64,000 nucleotides of DNA from an uncultured Oscillospiraceae bacterium. Lineage in GTDB: Bacteria > Bacillota > Clostridia > Oscillospirales > Acutalibacteraceae. The notes below the pieces were generated by a model. The model saw nothing but the letters and a program-made list of their open reading frames with translations, was not told the origin of the DNA and ran no database searches. The stretch spans positions 1 to 64,000 of the forward strand of contig USGT01000007.1 of the NCBI GenBank assembly GCA_900554335.1, in the 5' to 3' direction. Positions 24,337-32,771 of the stretch are shown piece by piece (position 1 is the stretch's first letter; each line of letters opens with the position of its first letter). The position numbers and the translations under genes were made by a program.

Positions 24337-25206
24337 TTGTTTTATTCAAGTTATAATGTAAATGTAAACGACAGTTACCAAGAATGTTTGGTAAATAACC
24401 TTGAAATTTACAGCAAAAACCAAGAGACCTACAATGCGCGCCTATATTTTGGAGTTTTAACAACTGCTATAGACATGGCAAACCCTAGAGATGAAGTCTA
24501 TGAAAAATTTAAATCTCTTAGGAATTACAAAAAATATATTAATAATACTACTCCGGCTGAAAGCTTGGAAAGCATAGACCCAAGCAAAATTAAGGGTTTT
24601 GACAATTATGCAAACTGTATTTTTGAAGATAAAATTAAAGTAATGGACGAAACTGAAGTTCAAAATATTAAATCTGGCAAAACGCTTTTAAGAGTTAACG
24701 ACAAAAACCAAGTTATCTACACCGTTAGCAAAGTTGGCGATAGATTTGTTTTCAAAAATTACAATTTAATTGAGGGCTGGCCTGGCCCTGGCTACAGTTT
24801 AAAGCTTTTTCTTAATTCAGTGTGGTATGTTAAGCAGCAATTGCCTAGCCTTGAAGCTTTTAAAGAAATACAGCCTTTTTCTTCCAGCATATATGACGTT
24901 ATGAAAGCAGACCCAAATTTTAGATGCTGCGAAAAGGACGGGAATCTTTACAGCACGCATTTTTTTGCAGAAGGCAACGGCGCTGTGATTACAATTAAAT
25001 ATTATAAAAATTTCCAGGGAATTTACAAAGTCGAAAATATCACCCAGGCTATGGATGGCCTTAATGTTCTTCCTTACTTACTGCCGATTGACAGGAAACT
25101 TATCGACCCCAGCTACACTGCTGAAACCGAAGGACAAAACGAACCAGAAACTAATCCCTGTACTCAAGCGCATGCTCCAGCAAACCCTTATTGCAACATA
25201 ATGTAA
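24337..25206 (+). CDS. hypothetical protein upstream of the PI-PLC gene
   Basis: The 289-residue protein uses a TTG start at 24337, supported by TGGAGG six bases upstream; no ATG lies near in frame. There is no signal peptide or membrane segment. The N-terminus (MFYSSYNVNVNDSYQ) and the helix containing TTAIDMANPRDEVYEKF resemble the start (MFYYNQDIQ) and the EAIDIAN segment of the PI-PLC protein encoded next, which may mean a shared N-terminal or export domain. The middle part is predicted beta-rich (KVGDRFVFKNYNLIEGWPGP). The C-terminus is Pro/Asn-rich with two Cys (NPCTQAHAPANPYCNIM). No family is recognised. It has its own terminator. Confidence 0.7.
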   Translation: MFYSSYNVNVNDSYQECLVNNLEIYSKNQETYNARLYFGVLTTAIDMANPRDEVYEKFKSLRNYKKYINNTTPAESLESIDPSKIKGFDNYANCIFEDKIKVMDETEVQNIKSGKTLLRVNDKNQVIYTVSKVGDRFVFKNYNLIEGWPGPGYSLKLFLNSVWYVKQQLPSLEAFKEIQPFSSSIYDVMKADPNFRCCEKDGNLYSTHFFAEGNGAVITIKYYKNFQGIYKVENITQAMDGLNVLPYLLPIDRKLIDPSYTAETEGQNEPETNPCTQAHAPANPYCNIM

Positions 25207-25221
25207 ATAAAAATCGACTAT

Positions 25222-25252
25222 AAACAAGAGAAAAAACTCTTGTTTTTCTTTT
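25222..25252 (+). terminator. terminator after the hypothetical gene
   Basis: AAACAAGAG (25222-25230) and CTCTTGTTT (25237-25245) form a perfect 9-bp stem around AAAAAA, followed by TTCTTTTT. Confidence 0.85.
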
Positions 25253-25344
25253 TGCGTTTCATTTGTTTAATTGTTCCAAAAATGTATGCTTTTGTAAATT
25301 AGTGTTTTGTAATAACTGGTGATTAAATATAAAAAAAATAATAT

Positions 25345-25373
25345 TTGACATTCTTTTTAAGTGGTTTTACAAT
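25345..25373 (+). promoter_or_regulatory. promoter of the PI-PLC operon
   Basis: TTGACA (25345-25350) and TACAAT (25368-25373) have a 17-base spacer, 36 bp before the PI-PLC start. Confidence 0.7.
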
Positions 25374-25409
25374 ATAGGTGTGAAATTTAATTATTAAGGG
25401 GGAATAAAA

Positions 25410-26909
25410 ATGTTTTACTATAATCAGGACATACAAACGTCTCAAAGAATAACAGACTATAGTCAAATTGATGCTTCTTTTGAAAGTTGGTTTAAAAATT
25501 CCAACAGCATAAACGAAGAAGGAATCAAGGATCTTTACGGGACCAAGATTAAAGTGCTCAAAGAGCAAATGAAAAACCTGAAAAATTCCGCTAAAAAGAA
25601 GGAACTTCAAAATCAAATTAAAGCCCTTAACAATGAAAAAAACAAAAAAATCAAAGAAGTTAAAAAAGCTGATAAACAAATTTTGGCGTTTAAAAAGCTT
25701 AGAACTGCTTTCAAATCTTGCTCGGAAGCAATTGACATTGCCAACACAGAATCAAACGGCAAAGACATTGTGAATATAGATAAAACATTTCTTAATGAAT
25801 ACGAGAAAATTTTAAACGGCAGAAAAGAAGGCAATATTAAGGCTGCAGATTACAGCGCAAACTCTCTTAACAACAAAACCAAAAAGCTCATAAAAACTAC
25901 CAAAGAGGTTCTTGAAAGCAGCAGGAAAGGCAAAAAAGCTGAAAATTACATAAAGCTTTCTGAAGTTTGGTATAGAAGGCTTTTGGCAGGACTCAGCTTT
26001 AGAAATCCGAAAAACGTTAGAATGGGAAAAAGCGCGAAATTTAATTTGGTGGGCGAAGACGACCTTTCAAACTGGATGGGAAATAAAATCAAGGATGACG
26101 CCACTTTAGCCGATGTTATCATTCCTGCTTCGCATGATTCCGGCGCGTATTCTATTGTTCCGGGATCGATAGTGGATGTTTTTGCCAAAGCTGCTCAAAC
26201 TCACACTGTTAACTTCAGAGGGCAGCTTCGCGCGGGAATAAGATATTTTGACCTTAGAATGAACCTTGAAAAAAACATTCCTGTGATGGCGCATGATTTC
26301 GTTAACGGTGCGCCTGCTTCGGAAGCAATGAGGCAGCTTGTGAAGTTTGTTAAGAGCCACCCGAACGAAATTGTCCTCGTGGGAATAAGCCATACATCGA
26401 GCGAATGCCTTAAAAAATTTTATGAATTGCCGGTTGTTAAAGAGCTTGAAAAATATAATTACTACACAGGCGGAAAAGTAGGCGACAAAACATTCGGCGA
26501 AATTAGAAAATCTGGGAAGAATTTGCTGATGTTTGTGGAAGCAGATTATAAAACCATAACTGACATTTACGACGGTGAAAAAAGAGAAAGCCGGAACGAA
26601 AAAATCATGCTTGACAATGAAATCAAGAACTTAAACAAGAATTATGAATACAATCAAAATAATAGCAAAGTTCTTCACAAAATAACTCCAACGCACTGCG
26701 CAACCGTGAAAGATTTTGTATCTTTGGGAAGTTATTGGTACCCGCTTAAATACGCGGCTAATAAATCAAGAAGTAATTACAACTATCTTCTTGGAAACAA
26801 AGATTTCAAAGACAAGGCAAACGTCGTGAGTTATGACGACGCTACTGGAAGCGCATGGTTCACAGAAGAGCTTATAAAAATAAATGAAGAAAGAATGAAA
26901 AATAAATAA
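25410..26909 (+). CDS. phosphatidylinositol-specific phospholipase C domain protein
   Basis: The 499-residue protein has a PI-PLC X-type domain at about 220-400. NWMGNKIKDD is followed by the first catalytic histidine in IPASHDSGAY (H242), the GQLRAGIRYFDLRM strand (R274, D281) and the second catalytic histidine in PVMAHDFVNG (H295). Bacterial PI-PLCs split phosphatidylinositol, a lipid common in eukaryotes and rare in Firmicutes. The first ~190 residues form a Lys/Glu-rich helical or coiled-coil region (MKNLKNSAKKKELQNQIKAL). There is no signal peptide, so export would need a non-classical route or cell lysis. The start has GGGGG seven bases upstream. A serine hydrolase gene follows after 23 bp. 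Confidence 0.85.
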   Translation: MFYYNQDIQTSQRITDYSQIDASFESWFKNSNSINEEGIKDLYGTKIKVLKEQMKNLKNSAKKKELQNQIKALNNEKNKKIKEVKKADKQILAFKKLRTAFKSCSEAIDIANTESNGKDIVNIDKTFLNEYEKILNGRKEGNIKAADYSANSLNNKTKKLIKTTKEVLESSRKGKKAENYIKLSEVWYRRLLAGLSFRNPKNVRMGKSAKFNLVGEDDLSNWMGNKIKDDATLADVIIPASHDSGAYSIVPGSIVDVFAKAAQTHTVNFRGQLRAGIRYFDLRMNLEKNIPVMAHDFVNGAPASEAMRQLVKFVKSHPNEIVLVGISHTSSECLKKFYELPVVKELEKYNYYTGGKVGDKTFGEIRKSGKNLLMFVEADYKTITDIYDGEKRESRNEKIMLDNEIKNLNKNYEYNQNNSKVLHKITPTHCATVKDFVSLGSYWYPLKYAANKSRSNYNYLLGNKDFKDKANVVSYDDATGSAWFTEELIKINEERMKNK

Positions 26910-26932
26910 AAAAGAATGGAAAGGTGAGAATT

Positions 26933-28078
26933 ATGTTAAGAGCTTTTTTTGCAGGAACAAGTATAAGACCAAGGCATTGGGATTATTTAAATAATCCGCA
27001 ACCATTTTATGAAGACCACAAAAACGTTGTTTACACAAATGATGGAGATACATTTTCTTATTATTTTCCGGGTTCTTTATCGAAAATCAGCCTTGACCAA
27101 GGAAATTACACAATAGAAAAAAACTATAAAAGAGGCGTTGAGATTCTTTCAAGCAACATCAAAACGCTGCTTAAAGAAGACCCCGGAGAAGAAATTGAAG
27201 TTGAAATAGCCGGGCATTCACGAGGTGGAGTTACCGCAACGAGAGTTGCTGAAAAAATTAAAAGTGAATTTAAAGACCAAAAAAATGTTAAAGTAAACCT
27301 CATAACGCTTGACCCAGTTCCAGGCCCAATGCACTTTAAAGATGACGTTAAAATGGAACTTGCCGAGGGCAACAACAATAAAAGCGTCGTTGTTTACACA
27401 ATGGACACTAAAAAGTTTTTCTACTCCCCTCAGGAAGTTAAAAATTCAGATGTTGTTATTCTTCTCCCGGGTGATCATGAAAGCGTTTACGGCAGAAGAA
27501 ACCAAAGCCAAAAAGGCGACACGGACGACGTTTACCATTATTACTACAACGGCAAAAGTTGCTCGCTAAGCCAGCTGTTAAACCTTGAAAAAGGCGTTTA
27601 CATAGCTGACCAAAACTACAACATCCAAAAAATTTCGAAAGAAAACCTAAAACAGTGCATGGAAGAAATATACAAAAAATGCAAAGACTCAACCCGCCGA
27701 AGAATTTTGATAGATTCAATAATAGAAAGATCAAAATTTAGTTTGGATGACATTCTCGAAGCGAATCCTAGTTATAAAGCGGCTTTCGAAATTAGACTCG
27801 ATCAAATAGAAGAATTGCCGCTTCTTAGATTATCTATTAATTCTGCACTTGATATGTTCAAAGGGAATAGTATATTTAAAGTTATGCTTAACAGAGAAGG
27901 AGCATACGAGCCTATTTTGCAGGCTAAACACGAATTATTTGAAGCCAAAACTCCGGACCCGCAAAAAGCTTGCTTAATTTTAAAAAATGCAAAAGCGGGC
28001 AAAGGAGTTTTCACGAGTAAGTTGCTTGATGTAGTTGCAAGAAAAATAAGCAATCGTTATGCTCTTGAAAAAGCTTAA
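26933..28078 (+). CDS. GHSRGG serine hydrolase (lipase-like)
   Basis: The protein has about 381 residues. ATG 26933 fits AAAGG eight bases upstream; a GTG nine bases earlier touches that site. The alpha/beta-hydrolase core has the nucleophile elbow GHSRGG (S96), a candidate acid in LDPVPGP (D127) and a candidate base in PGDHESVY (H182), giving a plausible triad. The N-terminus AFFAGTSIRPR resembles the start of DUF2235/Tle-like phospholipases and similar effectors. The C-terminal 190 residues are helical and unassigned. There is no signal peptide. It lies between the PI-PLC gene and a small protein resembling immunity proteins, so a lipid-attacking toxin is suggested; the substrate is not known. 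Confidence 0.72.
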   Translation: MLRAFFAGTSIRPRHWDYLNNPQPFYEDHKNVVYTNDGDTFSYYFPGSLSKISLDQGNYTIEKNYKRGVEILSSNIKTLLKEDPGEEIEVEIAGHSRGGVTATRVAEKIKSEFKDQKNVKVNLITLDPVPGPMHFKDDVKMELAEGNNNKSVVVYTMDTKKFFYSPQEVKNSDVVILLPGDHESVYGRRNQSQKGDTDDVYHYYYNGKSCSLSQLLNLEKGVYIADQNYNIQKISKENLKQCMEEIYKKCKDSTRRRILIDSIIERSKFSLDDILEANPSYKAAFEIRLDQIEELPLLRLSINSALDMFKGNSIFKVMLNREGAYEPILQAKHELFEAKTPDPQKACLILKNAKAGKGVFTSKLLDVVARKISNRYALEKA

Positions 28079-28104
28079 CATTATTAAAAAAGGGGGAATC
28101 CGTT

Positions 28105-28407
28105 ATGTTTTTTGGAGTATCAACATACGGAATGCCAAGCCTGAAAGTTCAAACTTACAACTTGCTTTATGCTAAAGTTCCGCATTCTCCCCAAGAAGCG
28201 CTTGATATAGCCATTGAATCCGCAAAGTGGATTTTCGGTGATTCGAAAGTTGATGAATATCCCGTTAGAGGAGTTTTGTGCGAAGAGGGCAGATGGAAAG
28301 TAAGATTTCTCCCTCCAGAGGCCCTTGAGCAGAACGAAAATAAAGGAATAGAACTGCAGCTAGGGATGAACACCGGGAAAATAAGATACTGGGATCTAAA
28401 AGAATAA
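28105..28407 (+). CDS. small protein resembling NTF2-fold immunity proteins
   Basis: The 100-residue protein starts 26 bp after the hydrolase gene with AGGGGG before the ATG. Its pattern SPQEALDIAIESAKWIFG, then EEGRWKVRFLPP, then IELQLGMNTGKIRYWDL resembles small NTF2-fold immunity proteins, in which an Ala-rich helix is followed by W-V strands and a final GKI strand. No signal peptide or Cys is present. If the resemblance holds, it would protect the producer from the hydrolase or the PI-PLC encoded upstream. The similarity is weak and judged by eye. A terminator ends the operon. Confidence 0.5.
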   Translation: MFFGVSTYGMPSLKVQTYNLLYAKVPHSPQEALDIAIESAKWIFGDSKVDEYPVRGVLCEEGRWKVRFLPPEALEQNENKGIELQLGMNTGKIRYWDLKE

Positions 28408-28414
28408 AAAAATT

Positions 28415-28442
28415 CGCCGATGATTAATTTCATCGGTGTTTT
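28415..28442 (+). terminator. terminator of the PI-PLC operon
   Basis: CGCCGATGA (28415-28423) pairs with TCATCGGTG (28430-28438), with one G-U pair, followed by TTTTATT. Confidence 0.85.
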
Positions 28443-28483
28443 ATTAGAATTTTGAAAATAAATCATATTTATCAAGAAAAGTA

Positions 28484-28512
28484 TTGAAAAAATTATTTCT
28501 TTTAAATATAAT
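28484..28512 (+). promoter_or_regulatory. promoter of the single-pass membrane protein gene
   Basis: TTGAAA (28484-28489) and a perfect TATAAT (28507-28512) have a 17-base spacer, 40 bp before the next start. Confidence 0.7.
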
Positions 28513-28552
28513 TATCTAAAATGGCTTTATTGTATTTTGGGAGGTCATAGTA

Positions 28553-28987
28553 ATGATTGAAAAAATTAAAGCAAAAATGACGAAAAAAACTTTCTTGCTA
28601 ATCGGGGCTCTTATCATCACGGTTTTTGCTGCGGTATTTTTTGCGATTTCATCCAAAACCAAAAAAGAAGTGAACTTCAAAAATATTTACAGCGTTTATT
28701 GCTCGCCTGTTTGGGCCAAGCTTAGCGAAGATGGCAATTATCTTTCTGTTGACACAAACCCGCGCGACAAAAGCAGCCAAGGAATGGCGAATCCTGAAGC
28801 TTACAAAGCTGTGGAAGACATCAATAAAGCGCTCAAATTGCCAAGCAATTTGATGGATAAAATGGATAAAACAAGTTACTCGGACGGCAAACAAACCGAA
28901 ACTTTTGAAGATTTGGGCATTGAAGTTTCGTGGATATATTACCCCGACAAGGGCCTCGAAGTGACTTACAAAAAAATTAGCACCTAA
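28553..28987 (+). CDS. single-pass membrane hypothetical protein
   Basis: The 144-residue protein has an N-terminal anchor at about 13-32 (TFLLIGALIITVFAAVFFAI) after a basic start, so the remaining ~110 residues face outward. The outer part is polar (VYCSPVWAKLSEDGNYLSVD; GIEVSWIYYPDKGLEVTYK) and may be a small beta-sandwich. I do not recognise the family. It has its own promoter and GGGAGG site, and a shared terminator with recR overlaps its stop codon. It is a single gene between the accessory lipase locus and the recR-dnaX group. Confidence 0.75.
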   Translation: MIEKIKAKMTKKTFLLIGALIITVFAAVFFAISSKTKKEVNFKNIYSVYCSPVWAKLSEDGNYLSVDTNPRDKSSQGMANPEAYKAVEDINKALKLPSNLMDKMDKTSYSDGKQTETFEDLGIEVSWIYYPDKGLEVTYKKIST

Positions 28988-28998
28988 TTCTAGGTGCT
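28979..28998. terminator. bidirectional terminator overlapping two stop codons
   Basis: AGCACCTA (28979-28986) and TAGGTGCT (28991-28998) form a perfect 8-bp stem with AAAAAA on the left and TTTTAATT on the right. It overlaps the stop codons of both convergent genes. Confidence 0.85.
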
Positions 28999-29604
28999 TT
29001 TAATTATTTCGTTTCTTCCGGCTATTGCTCTTGAAAGCGTTACTTCGTCGGCATATTCAAGCGTTGCGCCGATTGGTATTCCGTAAGCAAGCCTCGTTAT
29101 TTTAACTCCTGAATTTGCAAGAAGCTTTGAAATGTACATCGAAGTTGCTTCGCCTTCAACCGTTGGGTTTGTTGCCATTATGATTTCTTTGATTTTTCCT
29201 TCGCGCACTCTTTTTATGAGCTCTAAAATTTTGATTTCATCAGGCCCGATTGCGTTAAGCGGCGAAATAACCCCGTGAAGAACATGGTAAAGCCCGTCAA
29301 ATTCCCCCGTTCTTTCGATTGCTTCAATGTCTCTTGAGTCTTCCACAACGCAAACTATAGAATCATCCCTCGCGGAATTAGAGCATATTTCGCAAACGTC
29401 TTTGTCGGTAAAACTGCAGCAAACTTTGCAATATTTAACTTTCGATTGAGCCTCTAAAATAGCTTCGGCGAAGTCTTTTGCGTCTTCTTTTGGCATTCCA
29501 AGAACGTGGTAAGCAAGCCTTCTTGCGGATTTTTTTCCAATTCCGGGCAAGCGCTCGAAATGCTCGATTAATTTGATTAGATAAATACTGTTATATTTCC
29601 ACAT
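28990..29604 (-). CDS. recR: recombination protein RecR
   Basis: The 204-residue protein has the RecR layout: an N-terminal helix-hairpin-helix (HFERLPGIGKKSARRLAYHV), a C4 zinc finger (CKVCCSFTDKDVCEIC, near 58-73), a Toprim domain (CVVEDSRDIEAIERTGEF; EIIMATNPTVEGEATSMYI) and the Walker-B-like C-terminus. It works with RecF and RecO to load RecA at gaps. It starts 5 bp after ybaB; dnaX-ybaB-recR is the usual Firmicute order. Confidence 0.96.
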   Translation of the reverse strand: MWKYNSIYLIKLIEHFERLPGIGKKSARRLAYHVLGMPKEDAKDFAEAILEAQSKVKYCKVCCSFTDKDVCEICSNSARDDSIVCVVEDSRDIEAIERTGEFDGLYHVLHGVISPLNAIGPDEIKILELIKRVREGKIKEIIMATNPTVEGEATSMYISKLLANSGVKITRLAYGIPIGATLEYADEVTLSRAIAGRNEIIKST

Positions 29605-29609
29605 ATTGC

Positions 29610-29948
29610 TTAAAACATATTTGGCAAGTTCATTTTGCCGGAAATATTTTCAAAGGCGCTGTCTTTTTCAGTAGTCGCTTTTTTTATTGCTTCGTTTGTA
29701 GCAGCCATTATCATGTCAGCGAGCATTTCTGAGTCTTCAGGGTCAATGACTTCGGGTTTGATTTCAATATTCGTGATTTCAAGCTTGCCGCTTACGGTAA
29801 CTTTAACGGCTTCTCCGCCTGAGGTTGCGCTGTAGCTTTTGCTTTCAAGTTCCTTCGTGGTTTTTTCCATTTCTTCTTGAGCTTTTTGAGCTCTTGCCAT
29901 CAATTCTTGCATGTTAGGTGCGCTTTGCTTTGGTAATCTTACTTTCAT
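29610..29948 (-). CDS. YbaB/EbfC nucleoid-associated protein
   Basis: The 112-residue protein has the family core: an N-terminal helix rich in Gln/Met/Lys (NMQELMARAQKAQEEMEKTT), a beta region (SATSGGEAVKVTVSGKLEI) and IKPEVIDPEDSEMLADMIMA. It forms DNA-binding dimers. The start overlaps the dnaX stop by 4 bases, and recR follows 5 bp later. The length is normal. Confidence 0.94.
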   Translation of the reverse strand: MKVRLPKQSAPNMQELMARAQKAQEEMEKTTKELESKSYSATSGGEAVKVTVSGKLEITNIEIKPEVIDPEDSEMLADMIMAATNEAIKKATTEKDSAFENISGKMNLPNMF

Positions 29949-31402
29949 TTTTCTGTTTCCTCCTGATTTATTTCTACATCTATATTACTCGTTTTTGCGC
30001 TGTTAATCAAGTTATCGAGTGCGCTTGGTTTTTCCTCAATTTTTTTCTTGTTGTATGGCCCAATGCTGTAAGCCTTGCCGAGAACTTTGCTTATAATGCT
30101 TTTCAGGCTGGCTCTTAATTCTGCTTTTTTAAGAAACTCGAAAGCCATCGTATTTTCAGATTCTATCAAGATGTAATTGCCGCTTTTGTGCGCTTTTGAG
30201 TCTTTAAGTGAGATGTAAAGCGCTTTTAGGGAAGAATCTTTTTTCATTTCATTTAGAACCGCTTGCCAGTAGTTCTCGTCTGTTACTTGCACGGGTTTTG
30301 CTTCGGGCTCTTTTGCTGCTTTTTCAGGTTTGATTTCGGGAGTTTTTTCGCCTGAGAATCTAAGGCAAAGCTTCACCGCAGCCATTTCCATTTCGAGCTT
30401 TTTATCCGCCGAAGTGCTCATGTTTTTCCTTGCGTTTTTGAGAACTTCAAGCGAGTAAAGAACGTCATTCAGGCTAATTTTCGCAAGATTTTCTTCTTTT
30501 GGCGAAGCACCTGAAGTCTTCGAAATCATTAAATCTCTGAAATTTGAAATCATTTCTTCGCAGAGCTTGGCCATGTTTCCTGATTGCTTGTAAATTTCGT
30601 CTATTTTTTCAAGCGCAGCAGGGCAGTCGTGTGAAATCATAAGAGAAATCAAATCCGAAACTGCGCCCAAATCCGCTATTCCGAGCATGTTTCTCACGAA
30701 TTTTTCGTCAATAATTTTTTCGCAAGAACCCCGGCACTGGTCAAGAATCGAAAGGGCGTCCCTCATTGCGCCGTCAGCTGCAAGAGCAATGGCCGAAACG
30801 GCTTTGTCTTCGATTTCAATGTTTTCTTCGTGGCAGATGTATTTTATTCTCTTTTCGATTGCTTCCTGCGAAAGCCTGTAAAATCTGAATTTCTGGCACC
30901 GCGAAATTATGGTTAAAGGAAGCTTTTGAAGCTCAGTTGTAGCCAAAATGAAAACGACGTGTTTCGGCGGTTCTTCGAGCGTTTTTAAAAATGCATTAAA
31001 TGCACCGGGGGAAAGCATGTGCACTTCGTCGACGATGTAAACTCTGTATTTACATTTGCTCGGCGTGAAAACGATTTCTTCGCGCATATCTCTTATGTTC
31101 TCAACGCCGTTGTTGCTCGCAGCGTCAATTTCAGAAACGTCAAGGCAAGTCTCATTTTCAATGCTTTGGCAGCTTTCGCACTTCCCGCACGGGCTGCCGT
31201 CAACCGGGTTTTCGCAGTTAATAGCCTTGGCAAGAATTTTCGCGCAAGAGGTTTTTCCCGTGCCTCTTGAACCCGTGAAAAGGTAAGCATGAGAAATTCT
31301 TTTTGAAGCAACTTCATTTTTTAAAATTTTAGTCACATGGTCTTGGCCAATAACATCTTCAAAGGTTTTCGGCCGCCATTTTCGGTAAAGAGTCTTATAC
31401 AA
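29945..31402 (-). CDS. dnaX: DNA polymerase III subunit gamma/tau
   Basis: The 485-residue clamp-loader ATPase has the Walker A GSRGTGKTS at 44-52, the zinc-binding four-Cys segment CENPVDGSPCGKCESC, Walker B VYIVDEVHML and the SRC sensor IISRCQKFRF. Domain III and a Lys/Glu/Pro-rich linker (about 355-385) precede a C-terminal tau-like domain. It is the first gene of dnaX-ybaB-recR and starts 34 bp after the 3' end of the SRP RNA on the same strand, which is classical Firmicute synteny. Confidence 0.96.
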   Translation of the reverse strand: MYKTLYRKWRPKTFEDVIGQDHVTKILKNEVASKRISHAYLFTGSRGTGKTSCAKILAKAINCENPVDGSPCGKCESCQSIENETCLDVSEIDAASNNGVENIRDMREEIVFTPSKCKYRVYIVDEVHMLSPGAFNAFLKTLEEPPKHVVFILATTELQKLPLTIISRCQKFRFYRLSQEAIEKRIKYICHEENIEIEDKAVSAIALAADGAMRDALSILDQCRGSCEKIIDEKFVRNMLGIADLGAVSDLISLMISHDCPAALEKIDEIYKQSGNMAKLCEEMISNFRDLMISKTSGASPKEENLAKISLNDVLYSLEVLKNARKNMSTSADKKLEMEMAAVKLCLRFSGEKTPEIKPEKAAKEPEAKPVQVTDENYWQAVLNEMKKDSSLKALYISLKDSKAHKSGNYILIESENTMAFEFLKKAELRASLKSIISKVLGKAYSIGPYNKKKIEEKPSALDNLINSAKTSNIDVEINQEETEK

Positions 31403-31436
31403 TTTTCATAACCTCGCTAAAATCAGAATAAAAAAT

Positions 31437-31575
31437 CATGTAATCTAACATGCAGTAGAGAGAATTAACCATATCGCACGGAACATATTGCTTAATGCTG
31501 CTCGGTTCCCCGCCTGACATGGTTCACAATCATCCGTCGCATGGCACCCACCCCAACTGCATGTTGGATTACACG
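31437..31575 (-). ncRNA. ffs: signal recognition particle RNA (4.5S type)
   Basis: The minus strand carries the conserved SRP helix-8 core GTCAGGCGGGGAACCGAGCA with a GGAA tetraloop and the AGCAGC side. The two ends pair over a long stretch (GTGTAATCCAACATGCAGT with ACTGCATGTTAGATTACAT), giving one rod of about 139 nt. I see no Alu domain (no 5' helix 3/4 pseudoknot), unlike the ~270-nt SRP RNA of Bacillus. A T-run (GATTTTTTATT) follows. It lies just upstream of dnaX on the same strand. It forms SRP with Ffh for targeting of membrane and secreted proteins. Confidence 0.9.
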
Positions 31576-31667
31576 CCCCTTGATAATTATATTAGGTAGT
31601 TATAATATTATTATATAAGTTTATTCAAAAAATGCAATACTTAATTTTATTTTTTAAGGAGGAAATT

Positions 31668-32771
31668 TTGAAAGTTAAAATTGCTCACTGTGCCGATTTG
31701 CATTTGGAATCGAAATCAGAAACAAAAAACTACGAAATTAAAGAAACTTTTTTAAATATGCTAGGAATTTGCAAGAGCGAAAACGTTGACTTTTTGCTTA
31801 TTTCAGGCGATTTTTTTGATGACACAGACGTAAGTGAGAAAGCTCTCATATGGGTTAAAAATGAGCTTGAAAATTTCGGTTTAAAAACGATTATTTCGCC
31901 AGGGAACCATGACCCTTTCACGAATGATTCACCATACAACAAAGGCATTTGGCCCAAAAACGTTTATATTTTCAAAGAAAATAAATTAACTCACTTTGAC
32001 TTCCCGGAACTTAAAACGAAAATTTTCGGTGCGGCTTTCACGAGCATTTACCAAAAAAAGACGCTTTTTAACCTGAAAGAAAATTTAGATAGCGATTTTC
32101 TAAACATCTGCGTTATGCACGGAACAATGACTAATTCAAGCGATGAATTTTATAATCCCATTAGCCCTTCGAAAATTGAAGAAAGCGGGTTTGATTACGC
32201 TGCTTTGGGGCATATTCACAAACGAAGCGAGATTTTAAAACTCGGCAAGACTTTTTGCGCATATTCCGGCTCAATTTGCCCAAAGGGCTTTTCTGAAATG
32301 GGCGCGAAAGGAATTTACATAGGCGAAATTTCTAAAAATGAGCAGAGTTTTAAATTTAAAAAGGTTTGCAAGCATTCTTACGAAAAATTCACACTGGATA
32401 TTTCAGGCGTTAGCAATATTTCTGAATTCATTTTAGAAAGCATAAAGTCGAATTTTGGCGAAGACTTTGAAAATAATTCCTATGAAATAACTTTAACTGG
32501 CGAAATTGAAGAAGAATTTAATTTTGACATTGAAGCAATAAAGCTCTCTTTGAGCAGGCATCTTCATTTTGTGAGAATTAAAGACAAAACCGAAACCAAA
32601 ATTGACCTTGCGAAACTAAACCTCAGGAATGATTTTAAAAGCCTTTTTATAAAAGAAGCTTTGAAGCATATTAGCGTGGCTGAAACCAAAGAAGAAAAAG
32701 AAATTGCCAAAGCCGCATTAAAGCTGGGTTTGAGGGCTTTCACAGAGGATGTGACTTACAATGATAATTAA
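31668..32771 (+). CDS. SbcD/Mre11-like DNA repair exonuclease (YhaO type)
   Basis: A protein of about 367 residues with a TTG start at 31668, supported by AAGGAGG four bases upstream; an ATG 36 bases earlier lacks a site. The calcineurin-like phosphoesterase motifs are complete: IAHCADLHLE, LISGDFFDD, SPGNHDPF, VMHG and ALGHIHKRSE, forming a two-metal nuclease site. The last ~90 residues are helical. The last 11 bases overlap the start of the SMC-like gene, so the two proteins probably form an SbcCD-like complex that processes DNA ends or hairpins. Bacillus has the equivalent yhaO-yhaN pair. Confidence 0.9.
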   Translation: MKVKIAHCADLHLESKSETKNYEIKETFLNMLGICKSENVDFLLISGDFFDDTDVSEKALIWVKNELENFGLKTIISPGNHDPFTNDSPYNKGIWPKNVYIFKENKLTHFDFPELKTKIFGAAFTSIYQKKTLFNLKENLDSDFLNICVMHGTMTNSSDEFYNPISPSKIEESGFDYAALGHIHKRSEILKLGKTFCAYSGSICPKGFSEMGAKGIYIGEISKNEQSFKFKKVCKHSYEKFTLDISGVSNISEFILESIKSNFGEDFENNSYEITLTGEIEEEFNFDIEAIKLSLSRHLHFVRIKDKTETKIDLAKLNLRNDFKSLFIKEALKHISVAETKEEKEIAKAALKLGLRAFTEDVTYNDN

